Under the pieces are notes generated by a model that was given only the letters and a program-made list of their open reading frames with translations, did no database searches and was not told the origin of the DNA. The translations under genes and the position numbers were made by a program. DNA of 64,000 bases from a virus: positions 56,291 to 120,290 of the IMG/VR virus record IMGVR_UViG_3300047585_000133. One strand, given 5' to 3'. This document shows positions 47,597-54,082 of this stretch, piece after piece; within the stretch, counting starts at the first letter, position 1, and every line of letters begins with the position of its first letter.

Positions 47597-47758
47597 ATGA
47601 GCCACGGAATCCTCACCGACTACAAGACCGGCGAAGCCATCCGCGAGGCCACGGCCGGGGAACTGGCCCAGACCGACGCCAAACTGGCCAGCGGCGACAG
47701 CGACGCCTACACCGGCGCATTCGACCTCGACGGCCGCACCGTCTACGTCGCCGAGTAG
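47597..47758 (+). CDS. 53-residue small protein
   Basis: ATG 47597 has AACGGAGAACG upstream. Contains GILTDYKTGEAIREATAGEL and a helical-to-strand C-terminus. An upstream in-frame ATG at 47462 is rejected because it would read through a promoter. No family is recognised. Confidence 0.6.
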   Translation: MSHGILTDYKTGEAIREATAGELAQTDAKLASGDSDAYTGAFDLDGRTVYVAE

Positions 47759-47983
47759 ATGCCCCGTAAGCGCAATGAGGCCCTGGTCGATGCGGCCAGG
47801 GCTCTCGCGTCTGCGGGCAAGACGCAGGCCGAGGCGTCAGCCAAGCTCGGCGTGCCCGTACGGACGCTCCAGTCGTGGCCGGTCGAGTGGCCCAAGGGGC
47901 GGCCGAGGGTTCCGGACGGGCAGGCGTCGGCGAGGACGGCACGGCGCAGGCGGACGGAGCGCGCCTCTGCGCAACTCCGCTGA
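47759..47983 (+). CDS. Small helix-turn-helix protein, 74 residues
   Basis: Starts directly after the previous stop. DAARALASAGKTQAEASAKL followed by GVPVRTLQSWP reads as a helix-turn-helix; the C-terminal third is basic Arg/Ala-rich. A regulator role is inferred. Confidence 0.6.
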   Translation: MPRKRNEALVDAARALASAGKTQAEASAKLGVPVRTLQSWPVEWPKGRPRVPDGQASARTARRRRTERASAQLR

Positions 47984-48062
47984 AGTCGCCTGAAGTCAGG
48001 TAGAGCCGGGAAGGACTCAGGCGGCTCAATGACCGTCCGGACACCTGCCGCCTGTTCTGGAA

Positions 48063-48158
48063 GTGCGCCAGTGCGCTTTGTGCCTCGGCCCGGTCGTCTA
48101 CTGGGACGGCGATTTCCGTCACCTGGACGCCAGGTGCCCCCAGACGAGGAGAGACTGA
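48063..48158 (+). CDS. 31-residue zinc-ribbon-like frame
   Basis: GTG 48063 to TGA 48158, overlapping the next ATG as TGATG. It encodes MRQCALCLGPVVYWDGDFRH and one further Cys, a compact zinc pattern seen in other small actinophage genes. The ribosome site is weak, so expression is unproved. Confidence 0.4.
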   Translation: MRQCALCLGPVVYWDGDFRHLDARCPQTRRD

Positions 48159-48517
48159 TGCTGCCTGAGATGAAGCCCGAGGACGAAGCGCTCCTCGGCG
48201 AAGTTCTGGAGACAGCCAGGACCGCCGCCGCTGCCTGCATTCCGCGCAATCCGCAGTGGGGACCGGACTACGATCCCCTGACGATCCTCGCCAACCCGCT
48301 GTCGCATCCTGAGCACGAGCTGATCGCGCTGGTCAACATCCGGATCGCCATGCACCCGGAGGAGCGCTGGAGCAAGTGCGCTGACTGCGGGCGCGTCTTC
48401 CTCGTCCGCGAGGGCGACGGCACCGTGTGCTCCCCGGAGTGCTTCGACTCGTACCTGGCCTATCTCCTCGGTGTACGCGAACAGCCCGTAAGAATCCTGC
48501 GCGGCCCTCTTCCATAA
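48158..48517 (+). CDS. Hypothetical protein with C-terminal zinc motif, 119 residues
   Basis: ATG 48158 follows GAGGAGAGACTG. A helical N-terminus, then HPEHELIALVNIRIAMHPEE, then CADCGRVFLVREGDGTVCSP with one further Cys forms a likely zinc site. It ends at the promoter at 48519. No family is recognised. Confidence 0.65.
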   Translation: MLPEMKPEDEALLGEVLETARTAAAACIPRNPQWGPDYDPLTILANPLSHPEHELIALVNIRIAMHPEERWSKCADCGRVFLVREGDGTVCSPECFDSYLAYLLGVREQPVRILRGPLP

Positions 48518-48518
48518 A

Positions 48519-48551
48519 TACAGCTTTTCTTGGTAATGTTGGTCTTGCAAG
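48519..48551 (+). promoter_or_regulatory. Class II promoter with CTTGCAAG box for the 48578 genes
   Basis: AATACAGCTTTTCTTGG spacer, TAATGT (48534-48539), 4 nt, CTTGCAAG (48544-48551). The preceding gene's TAA touches the element. A leader of about 30 nt precedes ATG 48578. Confidence 0.65.
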
Positions 48552-48577
48552 GAACCAGCTACCGAAACGAGGAACAC

Positions 48578-48745
48578 ATGCCGGGAACACCAGGACCTTC
48601 AGCAGACCAGAAGAAACTGAGCATCAACTGCCGAGACTGCAACTCGGGCGTCGGCCAGCGGTGCTTCGACCTGCGTCCTGCTTACCGGGGACTGCGCATC
48701 GCCACCTTCCACAACATCCGCATCCAGGACGCGAAGGGAAAGTGA
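48578..48745 (+). CDS. Small zinc-finger protein, 55 residues
   Basis: ATG 48578 follows ACGAGGAACAC. NCRDCNSGVGQRCFDLR, then a His/Arg-rich end, resembles a short phage zinc-finger family (CxxC....GxxC...H). It precedes a DUF2786 gene by 2 bases. Function unknown. Confidence 0.6.
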   Translation: MPGTPGPSADQKKLSINCRDCNSGVGQRCFDLRPAYRGLRIATFHNIRIQDAKGK

Positions 48746-48747
48746 CG

Positions 48748-49482
48748 ATGCCGGAAGAGAAGCTGCTGGAGCGAGTTCGCGCGCTGCTCGCCAAGGCCGA
48801 GAACGAGGGCTGCCCGCCGGCCGAGGCGGAGGCGCTGACGGCCAAGGCCGCCGAGCTGATGGCCAAGTACGGCATCGAACGGGCCATGATCGGCGCGCTG
48901 CGCCCCGAGACCGACAAGCCCGCCGACCGCGTCTTCATCCTGGGCAACCCCTGGGGCGACGTCAAGCGCCACCTGCTCGCCGGGATCGCGGTGGCGCTGC
49001 GCTGCCAGTGCGTGCAGGTGGGCTCCAAGAAGTACGGGATCTTCCTGCACGTCTTCGGGTACGAGTCCGACATCGAACGGACCGAGATGCTGTGGACATC
49101 TCTTCAGGTGCAGATGCAGCGGGCACTGGCCCAGGAGCGCCCGCAGTCGTACCGCGACGCGAATAACATCCGTGCCTGGCGGCGGTCGTTCATGCTCGGT
49201 TTCGCGCGGGCCGTGGTCCAGCGCATCAAGGCATCTGAGGCTGCCGCCGCCGAGAAGGCCGACGAGCGCTCTGAGACTGCCTCCGGTCCGTCCACGGCGC
49301 TGGTCCTGGCCGACCGCTCACTGGTCGTCAAGTCCCAGGTCGCCCGGGAGTACCCGAACCTCCGCAAGACCCGCGTGACCTACTCGGGCAGCGGTTACGG
49401 CAGCGGCCACGCGGCCGGGCAGCGGGCCGACATCGGCGGCGGCAAGGTCGGCGCCGGACAGGGGCGGGCGATCGGCCGGTGA
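48748..49482 (+). CDS. DUF2786-domain protein, 244 residues
   Basis: The N-terminal 55 residues (LLERVRALLAKAENEGCPPA, EALTAKAAELMAKYGIERAM) match DUF2786, a helical domain of unknown role often found in phages and bacteria. The rest has an alpha/beta domain and ends in a Gly/Ser-rich tail with SGSGYGSGHAAG. Its stop overlaps the next gene as GTGA. Confidence 0.7.
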   Translation: MPEEKLLERVRALLAKAENEGCPPAEAEALTAKAAELMAKYGIERAMIGALRPETDKPADRVFILGNPWGDVKRHLLAGIAVALRCQCVQVGSKKYGIFLHVFGYESDIERTEMLWTSLQVQMQRALAQERPQSYRDANNIRAWRRSFMLGFARAVVQRIKASEAAAAEKADERSETASGPSTALVLADRSLVVKSQVAREYPNLRKTRVTYSGSGYGSGHAAGQRADIGGGKVGAGQGRAIGR

Positions 49483-49676
49483 ACGACCTGAAGACCTACC
49501 TACAATCGCTGGAGCAGCGCGGCTACCAGCTGGAGACGCTGGGCAAAAGCCACGTTGACGTCCGGTGGCAGGGCACGAGGGTGGCCGTCGCCCCCTCCAC
49601 GTCCCGCAGCCGCCGCGCACTGGAGAACCTGAAGGGATACGTCCGGCGGTTCGAGCAGAGCACTTCCGCCGGCTAG
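49479..49676 (+). CDS. Small basic protein, HicA-like resemblance, 65 residues
   Basis: GTG 49479 overlaps the preceding stop. LQSLEQRGYQLETLGKSHVD and a basic strand (VRWQGTRVAVAPS) resemble the small dsRNA-binding fold of HicA toxins, with a central SH. No HicB gene is nearby, so toxin activity is only a possibility. Confidence 0.5.
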   Translation: MNDLKTYLQSLEQRGYQLETLGKSHVDVRWQGTRVAVAPSTSRSRRALENLKGYVRRFEQSTSAG

Positions 49677-49689
49677 CGCCGGCAGCCGT

Positions 49690-49724
49690 GCAAGGGGTTC
49701 AGGGAATCTTCCTGGACCCCTTGC
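49690..49724 (+). terminator. Intrinsic terminator after the HicA-like gene
   Basis: Arms GCAAGGGGTTCAGG (49690-49703) and CCTGGACCCCTTGC (49711-49724), 14 pairs including one G-U, loop 7 nt. It directly precedes the next promoter element. Confidence 0.7.
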
Positions 49725-49727
49725 TGC

Positions 49728-49762
49728 AATACAGCTTTTCTTGGTAATGTTGGTCTTGCAAG
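49728..49762 (+). promoter_or_regulatory. Class II promoter with CTTGCAAG box for the 49788 gene
   Basis: AATACAGCTTTTCTTGG, TAATGT (49745-49750), 4 nt, CTTGCAAG (49755-49762). GTG 49788 follows after GAGGAGAAG. Confidence 0.65.
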
Positions 49763-49787
49763 GGACCGAGCAGCCGAGGAGAAGCCA

Positions 49788-50702
49788 GTGACGAAGACCC
49801 AGACCCCCGCCGAATTCGACGCCACCGAACTGGCCGTGATGCAGGACCTGGCTAAGGCTGACCGCACAGTAGACCAGGTCGTCGAAGCCGCTCACCGCAA
49901 GGCCGGCGACACCTACGGCTGGACCAGCCGCACCGCCCACGGCTGGCAGCTCAGCGACGAAGAGGCTGCCGAGCTGTCCGGTCTGAAAGGGACGCTCGCC
50001 GCAGCTCAGTACGAAGTCGAGGAACTGAACCGGAAAATCACCGCGATGGAGCAGTACTACCGCGCCGACCCCTGGACCCGCTGGTACCCGTGCCTCAACG
50101 CCGACGGGCACATCCACTCCAGTCACAGCGACTGCCCCACCCTGCACCGGATGGGCCAGGAGACGGCGATGGGCTGGGAGACGCGCCTGTCCGGCCAGCC
50201 GGTCGCGGTCGTCATCGCGGAGCTGGGGCCGCGCCTGTGCAGCGTGTGCTTCCCCGAAGCCCCGGCCGAGCACTGCCGGTCGCTGAGCGACATCACCCGG
50301 GCCGGCCGCGAGGCCGCCAGGGCGGCGAAGAACGCCGAACGGGATGCGAAGCTGGCGGTCAAGAACCTGGCCGAGCCGTTCTTGGCCAGCGACGGCGATG
50401 TCATCACCACCGTGGCCGCCGCCAAGGCCGCCGTGCGCAAGGCCGCCGAAACCGCAGTCGAGCTGGACTGGCACAAGAGCGAAGACGGCCGCAGCAAGTG
50501 GAAGGGCATGGAGGACCGCTACAACGGGTTCCTGCTCCGGATGGCCCGCAGACTGGCCGGCGAGCAGGCCGACGCCACTGCACTCAACGAGATCCTGATT
50601 AACCGCGAAGCTGCCGCTCCCGGCACCGGCTGGACGTACGTGGAGTTCGCCAAGTCGGTCAGGGCCACCACCGCGCGGACCCGCAAGGCGTACTTCGGCT
50701 AG
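49788..50702 (+). CDS. Coiled-coil hypothetical protein, 304 residues
   Basis: GTG 49788. Helices dominate, with coiled-coil segments (VEELNRKITAMEQYY; GREAARAAKNAERDAKLAV). A Trp/His/Cys-rich middle (RWYPCLNADGHIHSSHSDC, then LCSVCFPEAP) could bind metal. Bounded by its own promoter and terminator, like a separate cassette. Function unknown. Confidence 0.65.
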   Translation: MTKTQTPAEFDATELAVMQDLAKADRTVDQVVEAAHRKAGDTYGWTSRTAHGWQLSDEEAAELSGLKGTLAAAQYEVEELNRKITAMEQYYRADPWTRWYPCLNADGHIHSSHSDCPTLHRMGQETAMGWETRLSGQPVAVVIAELGPRLCSVCFPEAPAEHCRSLSDITRAGREAARAAKNAERDAKLAVKNLAEPFLASDGDVITTVAAAKAAVRKAAETAVELDWHKSEDGRSKWKGMEDRYNGFLLRMARRLAGEQADATALNEILINREAAAPGTGWTYVEFAKSVRATTARTRKAYFG

Positions 50703-50711
50703 ACCCGGACC

Positions 50712-50749
50712 CGGGAGGCCCTGCAACCGGAATGGTGCAGGGCCTCCCG
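50712..50749 (+). terminator. Intrinsic terminator after the 50702 gene
   Basis: A perfect 14-bp stem (50712-50725 and 50736-50749), loop 10 nt, then TCTTATC. The following promoter element starts at once. Confidence 0.75.
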
Positions 50750-50750
50750 T

Positions 50751-50773
50751 CTTATCAAGAAAACCTGTATCAT
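50751..50773 (+). promoter_or_regulatory. Promoter element in reverse orientation for the 50810 genes
   Basis: TTATCAAGAAAACCTG followed by TATCAT (50768-50773). The transcript would start near 50780, just before an 8-residue frame at 50784. No CTTGCAAG box is present. Confidence 0.55.
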
Positions 50774-50783
50774 GGAGGGCACT

Positions 50784-50810
50784 ATGAAGATCACCGGAAG
50801 GACATACTGA
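50784..50810 (+). CDS. 8-residue leader frame
   Basis: ATG 50784, with GGAGGGC upstream, encodes MKITGRTY; its TGA overlaps the ATG of the next gene (TGATG). It probably couples or controls translation of the membrane protein that follows. Confidence 0.35.
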   Translation: MKITGRTY

Positions 50811-50977
50811 TGCCCGGCTGGATCCCGCGCTGGCACCCCGTCGTATGGGCCGTCGTCATCATCCTGTTCATCGCCGTCGTCACCGACCCCGTCGGATGGG
50901 CCGGACGGGTCCAGGGCCTGCTCCACGACCTGGACCACATCGCCCACCAGCTCACCGTCTTCTTCACGAGTATCTGA
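50810..50977 (+). CDS. 55-residue single-pass membrane protein
   Basis: ATG 50810. One transmembrane helix (VVWAVVIILFIAVVTDP) then a short amphipathic C-terminus (LLHDLDHIAHQLTVFF). It lies 2 bases before the membrane-tethered HNH gene, so the two may work together. Function unknown. Confidence 0.65.
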   Translation: MPGWIPRWHPVVWAVVIILFIAVVTDPVGWAGRVQGLLHDLDHIAHQLTVFFTSI

Positions 50978-50979
50978 CC

Positions 50980-51543
50980 ATGGCAGGCAGGCACCGCTCC
51001 AGGCGCAGGCTCGGCCGCTGGCTGGTGCCGTGCGCCGGGGCCGTCGCGCTCTGGCTGGCCGACAACGACCCCTTCGGCGCGGCCGGGTTCGGCCTGCTGC
51101 TGGCTGTGGGGCTGCTGCTGGGCCTCTTCTACCCGCTGCTGGCGATCCTTGCCCTGGAGGCTCCTGGGGCGCTGATCCCTTCGGGGTGGCGCTCCTGGTA
51201 CTGGAAAGAGGCGCCCAGGCCGACGGTTCACGCCTGGCTCAAGCGGACGGTGAAGGCAGCGGACCGTTACTCCTGCTGCTACTGCGGCAGCAGCTCAGAC
51301 CTACAGATCGACCACGTAAAGCCCTGGGCAGTCGGCGGGCGCATGAGTTTCTGGAACTTCATGACGCTGTGCGGAACCTGTAACAGAGTGAAAAGTGATT
51401 ACTGGGTGTTCCGCAGCGGCCGGGTCAACTACCATCCCTGGAAGCGTCACTGCAACGAGCGGAGCGCCGCCCTGATCCTCGCCTGCGAGCTGAGGCACCG
51501 CCGCAGCCTGGCACGTCTCGTTCGGGCCGCAATCGCCCTGTAG
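50980..51543 (+). CDS. Membrane-anchored HNH endonuclease, 187 residues
   Basis: Two hydrophobic segments (residues 13-27 and 33-60) precede a C-terminal HNH nuclease: SCCYCG, QIDHVKPWAVGG with the D-H pair at 111-112, NFMTLCGTCNRVKSDYW with Asn 126 and the second CxxC at 131-134. Both zinc-binding pairs and the metal-ligand His are present, so the site looks complete. HNH enzymes usually act free in the cytoplasm; membrane tethering would place DNA cutting at the envelope, for example against incoming DNA. This role is inferred. Confidence 0.7.
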   Translation: MAGRHRSRRRLGRWLVPCAGAVALWLADNDPFGAAGFGLLLAVGLLLGLFYPLLAILALEAPGALIPSGWRSWYWKEAPRPTVHAWLKRTVKAADRYSCCYCGSSSDLQIDHVKPWAVGGRMSFWNFMTLCGTCNRVKSDYWVFRSGRVNYHPWKRHCNERSAALILACELRHRRSLARLVRAAIAL

Positions 51544-51566
51544 GGCAGCGAACGGCCCCAGCGGCT

Positions 51567-51587
51567 AGTATCTTGCGGTGGTAATCC
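51567..51587 (+). promoter_or_regulatory. Possible promoter of the secreted-protein gene
   Basis: TAGTAT (51567-51572) and TAATCC (51582-51587) are candidate -10 hexamers. The latter has GGTAAT, as in other element copies, but the spacer is not conserved. The GTG start follows 24-39 nt later, with AAAGGAAGG as ribosome site. Confidence 0.35.
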
Positions 51588-51610
51588 TGTCGCTAAAGGA
51601 AGGTTTCTCT

Positions 51611-52663
51611 GTGAAGCTAAACCGAAAGGGCGCCGTCAGCCTGGCGGCTGCCGTTGCGGTAGCAGCCGGGGCCGGGGCTGCGTTCGCCGCCACCAGCCAG
51701 GCCGGCGCTGCCGGGTACACGGACACTTCGCTCCAGGTCAGCAACTTCGTCTGGCAGCACGAGATCACCGGCACGGCATCAGCGAACGAAGTACTCCCCA
51801 CTACGGTTGACGTCAGCGGCCTGAAGGGAGCATTCGCGCCGGGCTCAAGCTCGGACCGGAGCGTCGTCTACGCCATCAAGGCGGGCGCAGACGTTGACGG
51901 CGTGACTCTCTCAGTGACAGACAATGAGATTCTGGCCGCCACCACGACGGGCGTTATCTCTGCTAACGGCACCCTGAACAACGGAGCGGTCGCCCCGGTT
52001 GCGGCCACCGTCACGCTGACTGCTACCGACACTTACGGTGACGTCGCTGTGGTCACGGTCCCCGTCGAGGTCAGCAACAACTCCGTAGTCCTCGGAACGG
52101 GCTCGGTGCTGACCGACGAGGTCTACAGCATCACCGCTAGCAACGACAACACCAACGGATCAGTCGTGTTCGCCGCGAAGGACACCGGGGATACAGCTAT
52201 CGCCGCTACCAGCGAGTCGAACCTGCCGTCAGGCCTGGTCTCAGGTAACCCGCTGCTGCCGGGTACTGCAATCCCGGGCAAGTACAACGACCTGGAAGTG
52301 ACGGCGGCCGACGCTGCCGGGGCCCAGGCTACGGGAAGCTTCCTGCTCAAGGTGAACGGCGGCCCGGCGGCCGTGCCGGTTCTGTCACACGGCCAGGCTT
52401 ACTACGTCTCCCCGGTCCGCGAGAACGTCGCTTTCGAGTCGAGCCTGCCCACCTGGGTCAAGTTCACGATCACCGGCCCCGGCCCGATCAACGGGCACGT
52501 CGGCTGGGTGTACGCCCAGGGCGACGGGGTCCTCAACACCGCCGTGTACGGCGGCCTGGAGGCCAAGGAGGGCTACAAGATCATCTTCCAGCCGTACACC
52601 GGCAAGAACGGATCGCCGGTCGGCCACTACGGCTATGTCTGGTTCGTGACCGACAAGAAGTAG
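51611..52663 (+). CDS. Secreted Ig-like protein, 350 residues
   Basis: GTG 51611 follows AAAGGAAGG. A typical signal peptide (MKLNRKGAVSLAAAVAVAAG, ending AFA before ATSQA) predicts export from the host. The mature part is beta-rich with repeated Ig/cadherin-like units (DADVDGVTLSVTDNEILAA; VSNNSVVLGTGSVLTDEVYS). The C-terminal 80 residues, with many Tyr, Trp and Gly, look like a carbohydrate or cell-wall binding domain. A secreted phage-coded protein of this kind could block adsorption or alter the host surface. Bounded by a terminator and promoter. Confidence 0.7.
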   Translation: MKLNRKGAVSLAAAVAVAAGAGAAFAATSQAGAAGYTDTSLQVSNFVWQHEITGTASANEVLPTTVDVSGLKGAFAPGSSSDRSVVYAIKAGADVDGVTLSVTDNEILAATTTGVISANGTLNNGAVAPVAATVTLTATDTYGDVAVVTVPVEVSNNSVVLGTGSVLTDEVYSITASNDNTNGSVVFAAKDTGDTAIAATSESNLPSGLVSGNPLLPGTAIPGKYNDLEVTAADAAGAQATGSFLLKVNGGPAAVPVLSHGQAYYVSPVRENVAFESSLPTWVKFTITGPGPINGHVGWVYAQGDGVLNTAVYGGLEAKEGYKIIFQPYTGKNGSPVGHYGYVWFVTDKK

Positions 52664-52680
52664 CCGCCTGCTGAACCAGG

Positions 52681-52713
52681 AGGGCCGTCCCCGCTACGAA
52701 CGGGGGCGGCCCT
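52681..52713 (+). terminator. Intrinsic terminator after the secreted protein
   Basis: Stem of 13 pairs with one G-U: AGGGCCGTCCCCG (52681-52693) and CGGGGGCGGCCCT (52701-52713), loop CTACGAA, then CTCTGTATTCT. The promoter element for the next gene follows at 52736. Confidence 0.7.
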
Positions 52714-52735
52714 CTCTGTATTCTCAGGGTTGCAC

Positions 52736-52771
52736 AAATACAGCTTTTCTTGGTAATGTCGTTCTTGCAAG
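52736..52771 (+). promoter_or_regulatory. Class II promoter with CTTGCAAG box for the 52796 genes
   Basis: AATACAGCTTTTCTTGG, TAATGT (52754-52759), 4 nt, CTTGCAAG (52764-52771). TTGCAC lies at 52730-52735. ATG 52796 follows GAGGAGG. Confidence 0.65.
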
Positions 52772-52795
52772 GGAACAGCACCCGAGGAGGACGCA

Positions 52796-53299
52796 ATGGC
52801 CGGAAGAAGCGCCAGGACGATGATCGCCGCCACCCAGTGGGGAGACGTCGAGTACAGGACCGCCGGGAACTACAGCGTCGCCGGGGTCATCCACTGCATG
52901 ATCAACGGCGAGCTGGTCACCCGCGTCGCCGCCGTCGGCAATTCCTGGGACTCGGTGCAGAGCCGCACCCGCAGGGCCCTGCGCGATGCCCGCCCCGGCA
53001 CGCTCCCCTCGGACTACGTTTACCTGACGGAAGTCGTCTCCCTGACCGAGGCGACCGCCCCGAAACTGCACCAGTACTTCGGCACCCACAAGCTCTCCGT
53101 CACCCAGGTCTTCACGCCCGGCCGGGGCTGGACTGCCGCTAACTACCACGCCGGCCGCAGCAGCCTGCGGAAGCTGGCAAAGGAAGGCGTCACCGCCGTC
53201 TCCGCCGGCAGGAGCCGGACGGCGCGGCTCGGCCGCTGGGAAGCCGGCTTCCAGATGGACGAGCTGCTCAAGTCCATGAACGCACGAAAGTCGTCCTGA
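52796..53299 (+). CDS. Hypothetical protein, 167 residues
   Basis: ATG 52796 with GAGGAGGACGC. Alpha/beta, basic, including SDYVYLTEVVSLTEATAPKL, HKLSVTQVFTPGRGW and a C-terminal helical Arg/Lys-rich end. The family is not recognised. It starts the last plus-strand operon before the convergent terminator. Confidence 0.6.
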   Translation: MAGRSARTMIAATQWGDVEYRTAGNYSVAGVIHCMINGELVTRVAAVGNSWDSVQSRTRRALRDARPGTLPSDYVYLTEVVSLTEATAPKLHQYFGTHKLSVTQVFTPGRGWTAANYHAGRSSLRKLAKEGVTAVSAGRSRTARLGRWEAGFQMDELLKSMNARKSS

Positions 53300-53300
53300 A

Positions 53301-53600
53301 ATGAAGAGAACGGTCCGTACCTGGCAGGAAAATTTCCCTCTCGGCAAGTTCTGCCGGCGGCTGGGCATTCCGGAAGACGAAGCTCCTTACCTGCTCACGA
53401 TGTACGCGGAAGTGTTCGGGGTCAGCGCCACGTTCATCCAGCCGACCGGGGAACATGAGAGCGAACAGTGGGACCGGCACTGGTGGTCCAAGCGGGCATT
53501 CTGCAAGGCACTCGGCCTGCCCGGTGAGTGGAGCAAGTCCCTGACAAATTTCAGTGTCAACACCTATGAAGAGACCGTGGAAGTCAGGTTCGTACTATGA
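53301..53600 (+). CDS. Hypothetical protein, 99 residues
   Basis: ATG 53301 overlaps or abuts the preceding stop. Aromatic-rich (WQENFPLGKFCRRLG; YLLTMYAEVFGVSATFI). Its stop overlaps the next gene by 4 bases. Function unknown. Confidence 0.6.
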   Translation: MKRTVRTWQENFPLGKFCRRLGIPEDEAPYLLTMYAEVFGVSATFIQPTGEHESEQWDRHWWSKRAFCKALGLPGEWSKSLTNFSVNTYEETVEVRFVL

Positions 53601-53983
53601 GCGAAGCGAGCAAGGCCCCGGCGGAGCCGGACGAGACACTGGAGGCCCTGCGGGGCATGGCGAAGTTCATCGAGGAAGCGTTCGGCAGGCCCCCGGCTGT
53701 GTCCGTACCGGACTGGCACTTCGCTAAGGAGGAGCACCTGGTGTCCTGGGTCTGGCTGATCCCCGCCGGGACGAACAGGGATTACAAGGTCAACTGCGGG
53801 TTCCGCTTCCACCAGCGCGGTGACCGGCAGCGGCTGGAAGCCTGGGGGCACGGCAACAGGCTCGAACTGTCCGCCGCGCACGGCGGCCTGACGAACTTCC
53901 CCGGTCTCCAGACGATGATCCACACGGTGATCAGCGCACAGCCGAGGACCGATACGGACAACAGGCCCCTTCACGGGTTATAG
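53597..53983 (+). CDS. Hypothetical protein, 128 residues
   Basis: ATG 53597 overlaps the previous stop. Helical N-terminus (LEALRGMAKFIEEAFG), then Trp-rich VSWVWLIPAGTNRDYKVNCG. It ends at a bidirectional terminator. Function unknown. Confidence 0.6.
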   Translation: MSEASKAPAEPDETLEALRGMAKFIEEAFGRPPAVSVPDWHFAKEEHLVSWVWLIPAGTNRDYKVNCGFRFHQRGDRQRLEAWGHGNRLELSAAHGGLTNFPGLQTMIHTVISAQPRTDTDNRPLHGL

Positions 53984-54030
53984 TGGCACGCAGAGACGTC
54001 CCGCCCGCAGGCAGGCGTCTCCGTGGCAGA

Positions 54031-54075
54031 GAAAAGACCGCCGGGCTCCCCGCTCTTAACCCCGGCGGTCTTTTC
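54031..54075. terminator. Bidirectional intrinsic terminator
   Basis: GAAAAGACCGCCGGG (54031-54045) and its exact complement (54061-54075) form a 15-bp stem with a 15-nt loop. The A-run on one side and T-run on the other make it effective in both directions, between convergent genes ending at 53983 and 54083. Confidence 0.85.
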
Positions 54076-54082
54076 TTCTTTC

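Noticed and set aside
49479-49676. HicA toxin
   Set aside because: The fold resemblance is weak and there is no HicB partner, so it is not called as a toxin.
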